Positions 29,447 to 38,379 of a DNA stretch of 64,000 bases are shown one piece after another. The stretch's first letter is position 1. The number at the start of each line of letters is the position of its first letter. Source of the DNA: Acidobacteriota bacterium. Lineage in GTDB: Bacteria > Acidobacteriota > Blastocatellia > Pyrinomonadales > Pyrinomonadaceae. The stretch is from NCBI GenBank assembly GCA_016715115.1, contig JADKBM010000001.1:1-64000 (forward strand). Direction: 5' to 3'. Both the position numbers and the translations under genes were made by a program. The notes under the pieces were generated by a model. The model saw only the letters and a program-made list of their open reading frames with translations. It was not told the origin of the DNA and searched no databases.

Positions 29447-30970
29447 ATGACTATCAAGAAAGTTACACAGCATCCGACACAGAACGAGGCATTGATCTTC
29501 GATCGCTCGCAGACCGGTCGCATCGGCTACTCCCTGCCGAAACTCGATGTCGAAGAAACGAACATTGACGATCTGATCCCGGCGGCGCTGCGCCGCTCCG
29601 ACGATCTCGAAGGGGTTCCGGAGGTTTCAGAAGTTGACGTCATCCGCCATTTTACACGGATGTCAACGTGGAACTTTTCGATCGATCTCGGAATGTATCC
29701 GTTAGGCAGCTGCACGATGAAGTACAACTCGCGCCTCAACGAGAAGGTCGCGAGGATCGGCGGATTTGCCGGTCTTCATCCGCTCGCCCCGGAAGAAGAA
29801 TCGCAGGGCGCGCTCGAACTGATCTGGCGTCTTCAGGAAGACCTGATCGAGATCACCGGTCTTCCCGGCGTTTCGCTGCAGCCGGCGGCCGGCGCTCAGG
29901 GCGAGATGACCGGGGTTCTTCTGATTCGCGCCTTTCTCGACAAACGCGACGGCGACGAGGCGCATAACCGGCGTGTGATGCTTATTCCCGACTCGGCCCA
30001 CGGCACGAATCCGGCGTCGGCGGCGCTCGCGGGATTTTCTGTAAAGACGATTCGATCGACGGAGGAAGGATTGACTGATCTTGGCCATCTGCGCGAACTC
30101 TGCGCCGAGGGCGGCGTCGCGGGATTAATGCTGACGAACCCGAACACCGTCGGTATTTTTGAGAAGAACATCAAGGAGATTTGCGACATCATTCACGGGG
30201 CCGGCGGCCTGGTCTATATGGACGGCGCGAATATGAACGCGCTCGTCGGCGTCGCGCGTCCGGGCGATATGGGCGTCGATGTCATCCACCTTAACCTGCA
30301 CAAGACGTTTTCGACGCCTCACGGCGGCGGCGGTCCGGGCTGCGGTCCGTGTTGCTGTTCAGCTGAACTGAAGCCGTTCCTGCCGGTTCCGAGCGTCGAA
30401 AAGAACGGCGGTCGTTTTCACTTGAACTACGATCACCCGGAATCGATCGGACGCGTCAAGGCGTTTTTCGGAAATTTCGGAATGATGATCCGCGCGCTCG
30501 CCTACGTTTACACGCACGGCGCGAGCGGCTTGCGCGAAGCAACGGAAACGGCGGTTTTGAACGCGCGGTATCTTGCGCATCACCTTGCCGACGATTTCGA
30601 CAAGCCGTTCGATAGCGACTGTATGCACGAAGTCATCTTTTCGCACAAGAACCAGTCGCGGAAAGGCGTGCACACGCTCGACATCGCCAAGCGCCTGATC
30701 GACTACGGATTCCATCCGATGACCATCTACTTCCCGTTAATTGTTGAAGGGGCGATGCTTATCGAACCGACCGAATCAGTCGGCCGGGCCGATCTCGACG
30801 CTTTCATCGAAGCGATGAAGGATATCAATGAGGAAGCTCAGACCGATCCGCAACTTGTCATCGACGCACCGCATTCGACCCGCATCGGCCGGCTCGACGA
30901 AGCCACTGCGGCCCGTAAACCGGTCCTCAAATGGCAGAAGGATATGGAGTCGATGGGAACGAGCGCTTAG
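29447..30970 (+). CDS. gcvPB: Glycine dehydrogenase (decarboxylating) subunit 2
   Basis: This is the C-terminal, PLP-binding half of the split P protein. It has 507 residues. The PLP lysine is Lys286 in HLNLHKTFSTPHGGGGPGCG. Other signatures are FSIDLGMYPLGSCTMKYN, QPAAGAQGEMTGVLLIRAF and DSAHGTNPASAALAGF. It works with gcvPA, gcvT and gcvH; the L protein (dihydrolipoyl dehydrogenase) gene is not in the window. The upstream spacer contains 7-nt repeats and no clear ribosome-binding site. Confidence 0.96.
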   Translation: MTIKKVTQHPTQNEALIFDRSQTGRIGYSLPKLDVEETNIDDLIPAALRRSDDLEGVPEVSEVDVIRHFTRMSTWNFSIDLGMYPLGSCTMKYNSRLNEKVARIGGFAGLHPLAPEEESQGALELIWRLQEDLIEITGLPGVSLQPAAGAQGEMTGVLLIRAFLDKRDGDEAHNRRVMLIPDSAHGTNPASAALAGFSVKTIRSTEEGLTDLGHLRELCAEGGVAGLMLTNPNTVGIFEKNIKEICDIIHGAGGLVYMDGANMNALVGVARPGDMGVDVIHLNLHKTFSTPHGGGGPGCGPCCCSAELKPFLPVPSVEKNGGRFHLNYDHPESIGRVKAFFGNFGMMIRALAYVYTHGASGLREATETAVLNARYLAHHLADDFDKPFDSDCMHEVIFSHKNQSRKGVHTLDIAKRLIDYGFHPMTIYFPLIVEGAMLIEPTESVGRADLDAFIEAMKDINEEAQTDPQLVIDAPHSTRIGRLDEATAARKPVLKWQKDMESMGTSA

Positions 30971-30996
30971 CGAATCAGGCCGGCGCACGAGATTCC

Positions 30997-31030
30997 GACT
31001 GGAGCGCAAGCGTCCCGCTTGCCTTGAGCG
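30997..31030. repeat. Short palindromic element (GCAAGC-GTCCC-GCTTGC)
   Basis: The hairpin GCAAGCGTCCCGCTTGC is at 31006-31022 with flanking GGAGC and CTTGAGC, in the gap between gcvPB and the DinB-like gene. A further small palindrome, GTGCCGACTGGCAC, lies at 31088-31101. The first looks like a dispersed intergenic element; no second copy was found in this window. Confidence 0.5.
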
Positions 31031-31111
31031 CAAAGCGCGAAGAAACCGCTGGTTAGGGTAACGAGAATGCAGTTCCCGAAAATCCGAGTGCCGACTGGCA
31101 CCCAAACGAAT

Positions 31112-31555
31112 ATGTTGAGACAAACGCTTAGCGAACTGTTCACGCGGGACCTGAACGCTCTTAAAGACGAGATCGGCAAATATGAAAACGAGGCCGATAT
31201 GTGGAAAATAGCCGGCGGGGTAACCAATTCCGCCGGCAACCTGTGCCTTCACTTGATCGGAAACATCAACCACTTTTTTGGAGCGTTGATAGCAAAGAAC
31301 GGTTTCGTGCGCGATCGCGACGCGGAATTCACGTCGAAAAATGTCCCCCGTGAGCAAATGTCGGAGAGCATTGACCGTGCGATCGAGGTTCTGCGCGAAG
31401 CAATCGACGGATTGAGCGACGCTGATCTTGAAACGAACTTCGCAGTCCAACATCGTGACCGCAATGTTTCGACGCTTCAGATGCTTCTTCATCTATCGAC
31501 GCATCTTAATTACCATCTCGGCCAGATAAATTACCACCGCCGCCTGCTCGGATAG
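31112..31555 (+). CDS. DinB-like four-helix protein (DUF1572 type)
   Basis: The start at 31112 (MLRQTLSELFTRDLNALKDE) is preferred since family members begin there; an ATG at 31067 would add 15 residues that look like translated spacer. The 147 residues contain NLCLHLIGNINHFFGALIAK with a metal-ligand-like histidine pair and, at the C-terminus, LLHLSTHLNYHLGQINYHRR, the second histidine cluster of DinB folds. Such proteins are often thiol-dependent or metal-dependent transferases; in bacillithiol users some are bacillithiol S-transferases (established for BstA), which would fit bshC here but is not shown for this protein. It converges on an SH3b gene with a shared terminator. Confidence 0.75.
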   Translation: MLRQTLSELFTRDLNALKDEIGKYENEADMWKIAGGVTNSAGNLCLHLIGNINHFFGALIAKNGFVRDRDAEFTSKNVPREQMSESIDRAIEVLREAIDGLSDADLETNFAVQHRDRNVSTLQMLLHLSTHLNYHLGQINYHRRLLG

Positions 31556-31558
31556 TCA

Positions 31559-31601
31559 GAAAGGCGGCGGGAATCCGAATCGATTCCACGCCGCCCTTTT
31601 T
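31559..31601. terminator. Bidirectional terminator between the DinB-like and SH3b genes
   Basis: A stem GGCGGCG-GGAATC pairs with GATTCC-CGCCGCC around the loop CGAATC, followed by CTTTTTC on the plus strand; the minus strand also has a T-rich tail. It sits between the two converging stop codons. Confidence 0.82.
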
Positions 31602-31612
31602 CATTTGTTGAA

Positions 31613-31963
31613 CTAGCAAAGCAAATAAGAGCTATCAACCCATCCAACTGAGACCCAACGCCGCCCGCGCTTGACGCTCACTCGTGCCCAATCGCCCGAG
31701 TATTCGTTCACCCAGACAGTCGTCCCGTGCGCGAGTTTTCCGATAACGCGTCCTTCCCAGGTTCTGACGTTCAGGTGGCTTCGCGGATTTGCCAGCGAAA
31801 CCGTGCAGTATTCGAAAAACGATGCGCCCGATAGAAAAACCGTCTCGGCGGAGCTGTTGTTCACGCTGACCGCCGTGCTGTTGACCCGTTCGCCGGCAAA
31901 GATCGTCAAACTGACGAACAACAGGACGTTGATCAGGAGAATCGAAATTACGTGTCGTTTCAT
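31613..31963 (-). CDS. Small secreted SH3b-domain protein
   Basis: The protein has 116 residues: a signal peptide (MKRHVISILLINVLLFVSLT) and a C-terminal bacterial SH3-like domain (SHLNVRTWEGRVIGKLAHGT, WVNEYSGDWARVSVKRGRRW, VGWVDSSYLLC). Such domains usually bind peptidoglycan stem peptides. AGGAGG lies about 8 bases before the ATG (minus-strand complement of CCTCCT at 31973-31978). It stands alone between a terminator and the response-regulator gene. Confidence 0.8.
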   Translation of the reverse strand: MKRHVISILLINVLLFVSLTIFAGERVNSTAVSVNNSSAETVFLSGASFFEYCTVSLANPRSHLNVRTWEGRVIGKLAHGTTVWVNEYSGDWARVSVKRGRRWVSVGWVDSSYLLC

Positions 31964-32206
31964 ATTTGTTCACCTCCTAAGTAAACAAGAATCGCCAACA
32001 AGAGCTACCTTCCCTTTTCTCGTAATTCGACTTCAGTCTAGCAGATTTTCCTCAATAATCCGAATTTTAGGCGATCGGCAGGGTTTGCCCTCGTATCACG
32101 CGAAAAAACGCTGAAGCCACTACTTTCAGGCACGTTTTCCTGTCGGAAACGGCATTGCCCAGTGCTTCGGGATCGTCCAGTAACTTACGCGGGACCAACT
32201 CCCTTA

Positions 32207-32887
32207 TCATTCGCAGAACCGGTAACCCAGCCCGTGTACGGTTTGGATATACTTCGGGTGCTTAGGATTCTCTTCGAGCTTCTGACGAAGCCACGCGATA
32301 TGAACGTCAACCGTCCGCGTTGACGGCATCGCGTCATACCCCCAAACCGCGTCGAGCAGGTGATCGCGCGAATGGACCGTTCCCGGATTCTCGATGAGGA
32401 ACTGCAGAAGCTTGAACTCCATCGCCGACAGATCGACAGGCTCGCCACGGCGCGAAATCTCGGCGCGGCGAAAATCGACAGTGACATCCCCGAAAGCAAC
32501 GCGACCGGCGCTTTTGGCCGTCGACTGCGGCACCCGTCTGAGAAGGGCTTCGATGCGGGCCAGAAGTTCGATTACCTCGAACGGCTTCGTCAGATAATCG
32601 TCGGCTCCGAGTTTAAGCCCGAGAACCTTGTCGATGGTCTCGCCCTTCGCGGTCAGCATCAGAATCGGGGTTGAGACGTTCTTTTGCCGGAGGTCCCGGC
32701 ACACGTCGTAGCCGTTCTTTTTCGGAAGCATTACGTCAAGAATGATCAGGTCAAAGCTCTCGCCGAGCGCCAACGCGAGGCCGGCTTCACCGTCGGTCGC
32801 GCTCTTGACGCTGAAACCCTCGCTCACCAATCGGTCGGTCAGCGTCAAAATGAGACCTTGTTCGTCCTCGACAAGAAGTACGTTCAT
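32207..32887 (-). CDS. OmpR/PhoB-family response regulator
   Basis: The start at 32887 (MNVLLVEDEQG) matches the family; a longer frame to 32950 runs through repeat-like spacer. The receiver domain has acidic residues ED at 7-8, phospho-acceptor Asp51 (LIILDVMLPKKNG), the conserved Thr of MLTAKGE and Lys of LTKPFEV. The C-terminal winged helix ends in HIAWLRQKLEENPKHPKYIQ and VHGLGYRF. 226 residues. The partner kinase gene is directly upstream (67 bp), so the two form one unit. A pair of direct repeats beyond the kinase gene (34819-34849) may be its target. Confidence 0.93.
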   Translation of the reverse strand: MNVLLVEDEQGLILTLTDRLVSEGFSVKSATDGEAGLALALGESFDLIILDVMLPKKNGYDVCRDLRQKNVSTPILMLTAKGETIDKVLGLKLGADDYLTKPFEVIELLARIEALLRRVPQSTAKSAGRVAFGDVTVDFRRAEISRRGEPVDLSAMEFKLLQFLIENPGTVHSRDHLLDAVWGYDAMPSTRTVDVHIAWLRQKLEENPKHPKYIQTVHGLGYRFCE

Positions 32888-32953
32888 ACGATTTCGGAAT
32901 TGCGATTTCGGATTTTCAGGATTTCCGCGATCACTAATCGCAAAACCCAATTC
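32888..32953. repeat. Short period-7 repeats between kinase and regulator genes
   Basis: The plus strand has CGATTTC GGAATTG CGATTTC GGATTTT CAGGATTT and, after a short centre, AATCGCAAAACCCAATTCC, roughly the complement. The block fills the whole gap from the kinase stop (32954) to the regulator start (32887), leaving no Shine-Dalgarno sequence. Confidence 0.68.
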
Positions 32954-34753
32954 CTAAACTGTCGGCAGCTGGATCACGAACCGACTTCCCTTGCCGACCT
33001 CGCTCTCGACTTCGATCGACCCGCGGTGCGCTTCGACGGTCTCTTTGACCAGGCTCAAACCGAGTCCGTTGCCGTGTATCTGCTCGTCGACAACTGACCT
33101 CGCCCGGAAGAACGGTTCAAATATCTGCTTCAGATCGACCGGCGCGATGCCGATTCCCTCGTCCTCAAACTCGATCGACACTTTTCCGTCGTGTCGGACG
33201 CATCCGATACGCATCCACTTCGAACCATTCGAGTATTTGACCGAATTCGAGATCAGGTTCTGAAACGCTCCCGTCAGCGCCGCCCTGTCAGCCGACACGA
33301 TCGCGCTTCCGCAACGCTCGCGCTCGATCGTGAATTTCTCACGGTCGATCAGGGGACGGCTCTCGTCGATCGCATCGTCGATCAGATCATCCAGGTTCAG
33401 CTCTTCAAAGTCATATCTGCGCTTCCCGGAACGCGCGCCGGCAAACTCGAGGATCTGTTCGACCATCGCCGATAATTTTCGCCCCTCGTTCTTGATCAGT
33501 TCGCCGTATCGCGTGATCTGCCCGGGTTCGCGCGCAACGCCGTCGGCGAGGTTCTCACTTGCCGAATAGATGACCGCGAGCGGCGTCCGAAACTCGTGCG
33601 ATACGCTCGAAACGAAATCAACCTGCCGCTGCGCCAATGTTCGGGCCCGCTGCGCCGAAAGAAAAATGATCAAAATGCTCGCGCCTATCAGCGACAGAAT
33701 GCCGAAACTGACACCGAGATTCCGGCGCCGCGTGCTCGTAATGAAATTCTCGATCGAACCCGAACTGTGCTGAACGTTGAGAACCCACGCTGCTTCGCCG
33801 CCGTCCCGGGGTTTCGATTCACGGATATCGATTCGCGGCTTGATATCGTCGGTCAGAATATGAAGGTCAATGTTCGAATTGCTGTTCGTTTTGGCCGACT
33901 TCGTCTCGATCTTTTGCGTCGTCGCGCTGAAGACCACGCTGCGCGTTACCCCCGTTCGGGGCAGCGTGTCGCGGTTCTGGTAAAAAACGAAATTGTCCAT
34001 CTGAAGATCCAGCAATTTCGCGGTAGAATCGGACCCGGCGAGCACCGGCGTGTCAAAAACCGGACGGTTTTGCGCGTCGACGATCGCCAGATCGTAGTTC
34101 GCTCCGTCGCTTTCGGAAAAGTACTTTTTCGTCAGATCCGCGACAATTCCGTCTTTTACGACGGACTTATCCAATTCAATGACAAGAAAGCCTTTACGGT
34201 CCGGCATCTGAGGCTTGATCGGCTCCGGCGGCGAATCCGACGAACGTACGATGATCTTCTTGATCGATTCGTGAACATCATATACCGGCATCAACAATGC
34301 CGGGACCTCGCTTGCGACCGCCGGAACTTCACCGCTTTGTTTCAACATTGTCCGTACGCCCGCGACGTTTTCCGGCAACGTCCCCGGCACGAACGACTTT
34401 GACGCGGAATCGTAAACCAGGATCGAATCCCGCTTGAGATCGACGAACGAGAAACTCCTGATCAAGTTCGGATACGCCGAACGCCCGCGCCAGAAATCGT
34501 AGCGGTCATTGAACTCGGACCAGTCGTTGCTTTCCCAGATGTTGATCGGAAGCTGAAAATTGAAGTACGCGCTCTGCATCTCGCGGTTGAAGTCGTCGGC
34601 AAATCGGCGGGTGTCCGATTCCAGCCGCGCTTTGAGCCGTTCGCGTTCGCCGTCGCTGACCTGCCCGAGCCAAACATACTGCAACACGGCCAGAACCGCG
34701 AGAAGAGCGATCATCACAACGACAAAAACCAACGAATGCGAAACACGTTTCAT
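32954..34753 (-). CDS. Membrane-bound sensor histidine kinase
   Basis: The 599-residue protein has an N-terminal membrane segment (HSLVFVVVMIALLAVLAVLQ), a periplasmic sensor region of about 300 residues, and a second membrane segment (GVSFGILSLIGASILIIFLS). The phospho-acceptor box is VSSVSHEFRTPLAVIYSASE. The ATPase boxes are QNLISNSVKYSNGSKW (N), EDEGIGIAPVDLKQIF (G1) and HGNGLGLSLVKETVEAHRGS (G2). The start could be the ATG at 34753 or 34768; neither has a clear ribosome-binding site. The sensor domain is not a named family to me. It pairs with the OmpR-type regulator downstream and is divergent from a periplasmic LolA-like gene. Confidence 0.92.
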   Translation of the reverse strand: MKRVSHSLVFVVVMIALLAVLAVLQYVWLGQVSDGERERLKARLESDTRRFADDFNREMQSAYFNFQLPINIWESNDWSEFNDRYDFWRGRSAYPNLIRSFSFVDLKRDSILVYDSASKSFVPGTLPENVAGVRTMLKQSGEVPAVASEVPALLMPVYDVHESIKKIIVRSSDSPPEPIKPQMPDRKGFLVIELDKSVVKDGIVADLTKKYFSESDGANYDLAIVDAQNRPVFDTPVLAGSDSTAKLLDLQMDNFVFYQNRDTLPRTGVTRSVVFSATTQKIETKSAKTNSNSNIDLHILTDDIKPRIDIRESKPRDGGEAAWVLNVQHSSGSIENFITSTRRRNLGVSFGILSLIGASILIIFLSAQRARTLAQRQVDFVSSVSHEFRTPLAVIYSASENLADGVAREPGQITRYGELIKNEGRKLSAMVEQILEFAGARSGKRRYDFEELNLDDLIDDAIDESRPLIDREKFTIERERCGSAIVSADRAALTGAFQNLISNSVKYSNGSKWMRIGCVRHDGKVSIEFEDEGIGIAPVDLKQIFEPFFRARSVVDEQIHGNGLGLSLVKETVEAHRGSIEVESEVGKGSRFVIQLPTV

Positions 34754-34818
34754 ATGAGCCAAACGCATTATGCGGTCTGCGAACTTCGATAATCAATGGC
34801 TTTACAAAACATTTTACA

Positions 34819-34849
34819 TTCTTAACATTCTCTTTGCGTTCTCTTAACC
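34819..34849. promoter_or_regulatory. Direct CTTAAC repeats, possible response-regulator site
   Basis: CTTAAC occurs at 34821-34826 and again at 34843-34848, exactly 22 bp apart (two helical turns), in the divergent promoter region between the kinase and the LolA-like gene. Neighbouring bases are similar (ATTCTTAACA and TCTCTTAACC). OmpR-family regulators bind direct repeats on one DNA face, so this is a plausible but unproven site. An imperfect inverted repeat (TGTCACAG ... GTGACGG) follows near 34881-34907. Confidence 0.35.
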
Positions 34850-34951
34850 ACTTGCGCCTGATGTTCAGGCAGAATCCAAACTGTCACAGTTCATTGTGTC
34901 CGTGACGGCGTACAAAATCAGTGCAATAATCAACCAGCAAGGAGAAAGAAA

Positions 34952-36037
34952 ATGAAAAGATTCATCGGTTCAGTTTTATTCGCAACGCTATTATTCATAG
35001 GGGTCGGCGGCCTTATCGAACAGGCCGGAGCGAAATTCAAATCGGACGAACGCGCGCTCGCGTTGCTTCAAAAGGCTCGCCAGGCGATTGGCGGAGAGTC
35101 CGAGATCAGTCGCGTCAAGAGTATGACGATCGTCGGAAAGACAACGAAGACGTTTGAAGCCGAAGGTTTCTCGCGCACGGAAGGCGGCGATGTCGAGATC
35201 AATTTCGAACTGCCGAACCGGATGAGCAAAATGCTCAAGTTCGGAGCCGGTGAAGGCGGCGACGCGATGGTCGAAAAGAAAGTCGATGTCATCGTGTTGA
35301 AAAAAGGCGACGGCGACAACGTGCAGTGGAGAACCCAAAGCAATGAAGATGTCAAAACCGACGGCGTGAAGCGCGTGGTCGTTAAGAAAAAGGACGGAAC
35401 GGAAGAAGTCGTAACCGAAGACATCAAGCCGATCATCATCCGCAAGGTTGACGGCAACGGCGGCGCGGTCACGACCGATGACAACAAGACGATCGTCATC
35501 CGTAAGGGCGACGGCGGTCCGGAGGCGGGCGGACATCACGACACCGAACTCTTCCGCACGACGCTATCGTTGCTTCTTTCGGCGCCCGAAGGCCTCGACG
35601 TGAGCTACACATACGCCGGCGAAGGAAACGTTGACGGTGCGGCGGTCGAGATCGTCGACGCGACGATCGGCCAGAGCGGCGTCAAACTCTACTTGGACAA
35701 GTCCACGAGCCTTCCGCGGATGATCAGTTTCCGGAACCACAAGCCGATGATGATCTTTATGGCGAGAACGAAAGATCCCAACGCCGATCCGGCAAAAGAA
35801 ATCAAAGTCTTCGAACGACGTTTGGAAGAACCGCAAATGGCTGAATTCCAGGTCAAGTATTCCGACTTTCGAAGTGTCGGCGGGCTCTTGCTGCCGTTCA
35901 AATGGACGCAGACCGTTGACGGCAAGACCGACGAAACAACCGACATCGTGAGCTACGAAGTGAATCCGTCGAACATCGCGGACAAGTTCAAGGAAGCGCC
36001 GACGAAGGTCATCGTCAAGGTGAACAAGGACAAGTAA
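34952..36037 (+). CDS. Periplasmic LolA-like protein of unknown function
   Basis: The start is set by AAGGAG seven bases before the ATG. A signal peptide (MKRFIGSVLFATLLFIGVGG) ends near AGA. The mature N-terminus (ALALLQKARQAIGGESEISR, VKSMTIVGKT) and C-terminus (FRSVGGLLLPFKWTQTVDGK) resemble the outer-membrane lipoprotein-sorting (LolA/LolB-like) fold found in many Acidobacteriota proteins. Between them is an unusual charged insert with two similar units, KRVVVKKKDGTEEVVTEDIK and KTIVIRKGDGG. Length is 361 residues. It is divergent from the two-component system and may be under its control (inference). A strong terminator follows. Confidence 0.72.
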   Translation: MKRFIGSVLFATLLFIGVGGLIEQAGAKFKSDERALALLQKARQAIGGESEISRVKSMTIVGKTTKTFEAEGFSRTEGGDVEINFELPNRMSKMLKFGAGEGGDAMVEKKVDVIVLKKGDGDNVQWRTQSNEDVKTDGVKRVVVKKKDGTEEVVTEDIKPIIIRKVDGNGGAVTTDDNKTIVIRKGDGGPEAGGHHDTELFRTTLSLLLSAPEGLDVSYTYAGEGNVDGAAVEIVDATIGQSGVKLYLDKSTSLPRMISFRNHKPMMIFMARTKDPNADPAKEIKVFERRLEEPQMAEFQVKYSDFRSVGGLLLPFKWTQTVDGKTDETTDIVSYEVNPSNIADKFKEAPTKVIVKVNKDK

Positions 36038-36054
36038 CCGGTTTTCCAACCAGG

Positions 36055-36086
36055 AAAAAGGCTGTCGTTCATCGGCAGCCTTTTTC
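36055..36086. terminator. Terminator between the LolA-like gene and recQ
   Basis: AAAAAGGCTG, an 11-base loop, CAGCCTTTTT, then CTTCG. The stem is flanked by A and T runs on both sides, so it can act for the plus-strand gene and for the converging recQ transcript. Confidence 0.88.
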
Positions 36087-36109
36087 TTCGTTCGAAAACA
36101 ACCGGGGCC

Positions 36110-38281
36110 TCAGGGCAATTTGCCATTGGACAGCGCGACGATCACCGCCCGGATCTCGCCGTAGTTGTAATCGCCGCCGAGTTTCTCAAGGATCGGCGAG
36201 AGGCTTTCGTCATCGCCGGCTTCTGCAAGCGCGCGGCGAATCGGCTCGATCTTGTCTTTTTCAACGAGATCCCCGATCTCAACTTCACCCGTCGGCAGAT
36301 ACCGCATCAAGTGGTTTTGGATAGTGCTCAACGTGAACCCTCGTTCGCGGGCGACCTCCGACGGCGTCATTCCGGATTCGAACATCTCGAGCGAGATCTG
36401 GTGCGTGTTCTGACCTTTGGCATTTCTTATCGTCCGCGGCTTTCGTGTCCGGCGAACGGACTTCAACATCATCCGCGATGTCAATCCGTTGTCCTCGCAG
36501 AATCCACTGACGCAGGCGACAAAATCGGCCCCGTATCGCTCGAGTTTGATCTCGCCGACTCCCGAAATACGTCCAAGATCCTCGAGACTCGTCGGCAGAT
36601 AGGTCGCCATTTCGACGAGCGCGGCGTCGGAAAACACAATGTATGGCGGTACATTCTCAGCCTGCGCGAGTTTCGACCGAAGGGCGCGAAGTTCCCTGAA
36701 AAGTCCGTCGTTGTAGTCGGGAACGCCGGACGCGGCAGCCTTGGACTCTTCGATTTTCGTGATCTTTATCAGTTCAACGGGCGTTGACCCGTCAAGCACG
36801 CCGCGGCTCCGTGCGGTCAGTTTCAGCGTCGGAAACTGATCGTCTGTTTTGACCAGATAACCCTGCCCGATCAGTTCGCGGATGTACTCGAACCAGTCGT
36901 CCTTTGAAACGTCGGCGCCGACGCCGTAGGTTTTGAGTTCCTTGTGCCGGTCCCAGATCTTTTGCGATTTCGAACCGCGCAAAAAGTCTACGATATAGTT
37001 GACGCCCATTCTCTCGCCCGTCCGGGCGACCGCGCTCAGCGCTTTTTGGGCGATCACGGTGCCGTCGAAGCGATCGTAGGCCTTGAGGCAATTGTCGCAG
37101 TTTCCGCAGTTCTCGTTTAATTCCTCGCCAAAGTAATTGAGCAGAAAGCGTCGGCGACAGGTCCGCAATTCCCCGAATTCCCCCATCGTCTGCAGCTTGC
37201 GAAGCATAATCTCCGACTGCTGCGGATTTCCTTCGACCTCCGCGAAACCGCGAAGTTTGGTGACGTCGCCCCAACCGAAAAACAGAAGCGCATCGCTCGG
37301 CAGACCGTCGCGCCCGGCACGCCCTGTTTCCTGGTAATAGCTTTCGATGTTCTTCGGGAGATCGCAATGAACGACGAACCGGACATTCGACTTGTCGATC
37401 CCCATCCCGAACGCGATCGTCGCGACGATTATCTTCGTGTCGTCGTTCAGGAAACTCTCCTGGTGCCTGTCGCGCGTCGCCTTATCGTGTCCGGCGTGAT
37501 AGGCGAGTGCGGAAAAGCCCTCGTCACGCAAGTCGGCGGCCAGCGAATCAACCGCAACTCGGCTCAGGCAGTAAATGATGCCGCTCTCCTCGCGGCGCGA
37601 TTCCAGATATTCGAGCAACTGATCGAACGAGTTTCGCTTCGGCTCGACGCGATAAAAGATGTTCGGACGGTTGAAACTCGAGATGAACAGTTCGGCCTTC
37701 GGAATGTTCAAACGCTCAAAGATGTCCTTGCGAACGAGCTTGTCGGCGGTCGCCGTCAGCGCGATCACCGGAACATTCGGGAAATATGTCTTGAGCTTCC
37801 CGAGTTGGATGTACTCGGGCCGAAAGTCGTGCCCCCAACTCGAGATACAATGCGCCTCGTCGATCGCGAAGAGCGAGACTTTGATCTGTTTCAGAAAATC
37901 GATGAACAGGTCGCCCGATTGCAGCAAACGCTCCGGAGCAACGTAAAGGATCTTTGTCGTGCCGGCGCGCACCCGCCCGAAAACCTCGGTCTGTTCGCGG
38001 CTCGTCTGCGACGAATTAAGGAACTCGGCTTCGACCCCGTTGAGCCGGAGCGAATCGACCTGATCCTTCATCAGCGCGATGAGCGGTGAAACGACGAGCG
38101 TCAGGCCGTCGAGCATCAGCGCCGGAATCTGGTAACACAGCGATTTGCCGCCGCCGGTCGGCATCAAGACAACGGAATCGCGCCCGTCGAGAACCGCTTC
38201 GATCGCGGCCCTCTGATTCATCCGGAACTCGTCGTATCCGAACTTTGCTTTGAGGATTTCAGAGGCTCTTTCTATATTCAT
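36110..38281 (-). CDS. recQ: ATP-dependent DNA helicase RecQ
   Basis: RecQ unwinds DNA 3'-5' in recombination and fork repair. Length is 723 residues. Motif 0 is YDEFRMNQRAAI, Walker A is MPTGGGKSLCYQIPA, Walker B is AIDEAHCISSWGHDFRPEY, and motif VI is YYQETGRAGRDG. The zinc-binding cysteines are seen in CRRRFLLNYFGEELNENCGN and CDNC. RQC and HRDC-like parts follow. The last 120 residues form a helix-turn-helix-like extension (HQISLEMFESGMTPSEVARE) known from many RecQ and related helicases. The start ATG at 38281 is typical. The stop is 25 bp from a shared terminator. Confidence 0.96.
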   Translation of the reverse strand: MNIERASEILKAKFGYDEFRMNQRAAIEAVLDGRDSVVLMPTGGGKSLCYQIPALMLDGLTLVVSPLIALMKDQVDSLRLNGVEAEFLNSSQTSREQTEVFGRVRAGTTKILYVAPERLLQSGDLFIDFLKQIKVSLFAIDEAHCISSWGHDFRPEYIQLGKLKTYFPNVPVIALTATADKLVRKDIFERLNIPKAELFISSFNRPNIFYRVEPKRNSFDQLLEYLESRREESGIIYCLSRVAVDSLAADLRDEGFSALAYHAGHDKATRDRHQESFLNDDTKIIVATIAFGMGIDKSNVRFVVHCDLPKNIESYYQETGRAGRDGLPSDALLFFGWGDVTKLRGFAEVEGNPQQSEIMLRKLQTMGEFGELRTCRRRFLLNYFGEELNENCGNCDNCLKAYDRFDGTVIAQKALSAVARTGERMGVNYIVDFLRGSKSQKIWDRHKELKTYGVGADVSKDDWFEYIRELIGQGYLVKTDDQFPTLKLTARSRGVLDGSTPVELIKITKIEESKAAASGVPDYNDGLFRELRALRSKLAQAENVPPYIVFSDAALVEMATYLPTSLEDLGRISGVGEIKLERYGADFVACVSGFCEDNGLTSRMMLKSVRRTRKPRTIRNAKGQNTHQISLEMFESGMTPSEVARERGFTLSTIQNHLMRYLPTGEVEIGDLVEKDKIEPIRRALAEAGDDESLSPILEKLGGDYNYGEIRAVIVALSNGKLP

Positions 38282-38379
38282 TTCTTCGTTTTGGCGGCGC
38301 TCTGCAAAACCTGCATCGCCGGGCTTCCGACTATCGGTGTCGAATCCGCGCTATCCGCTTTCATCTGCGGCCAAACCGA

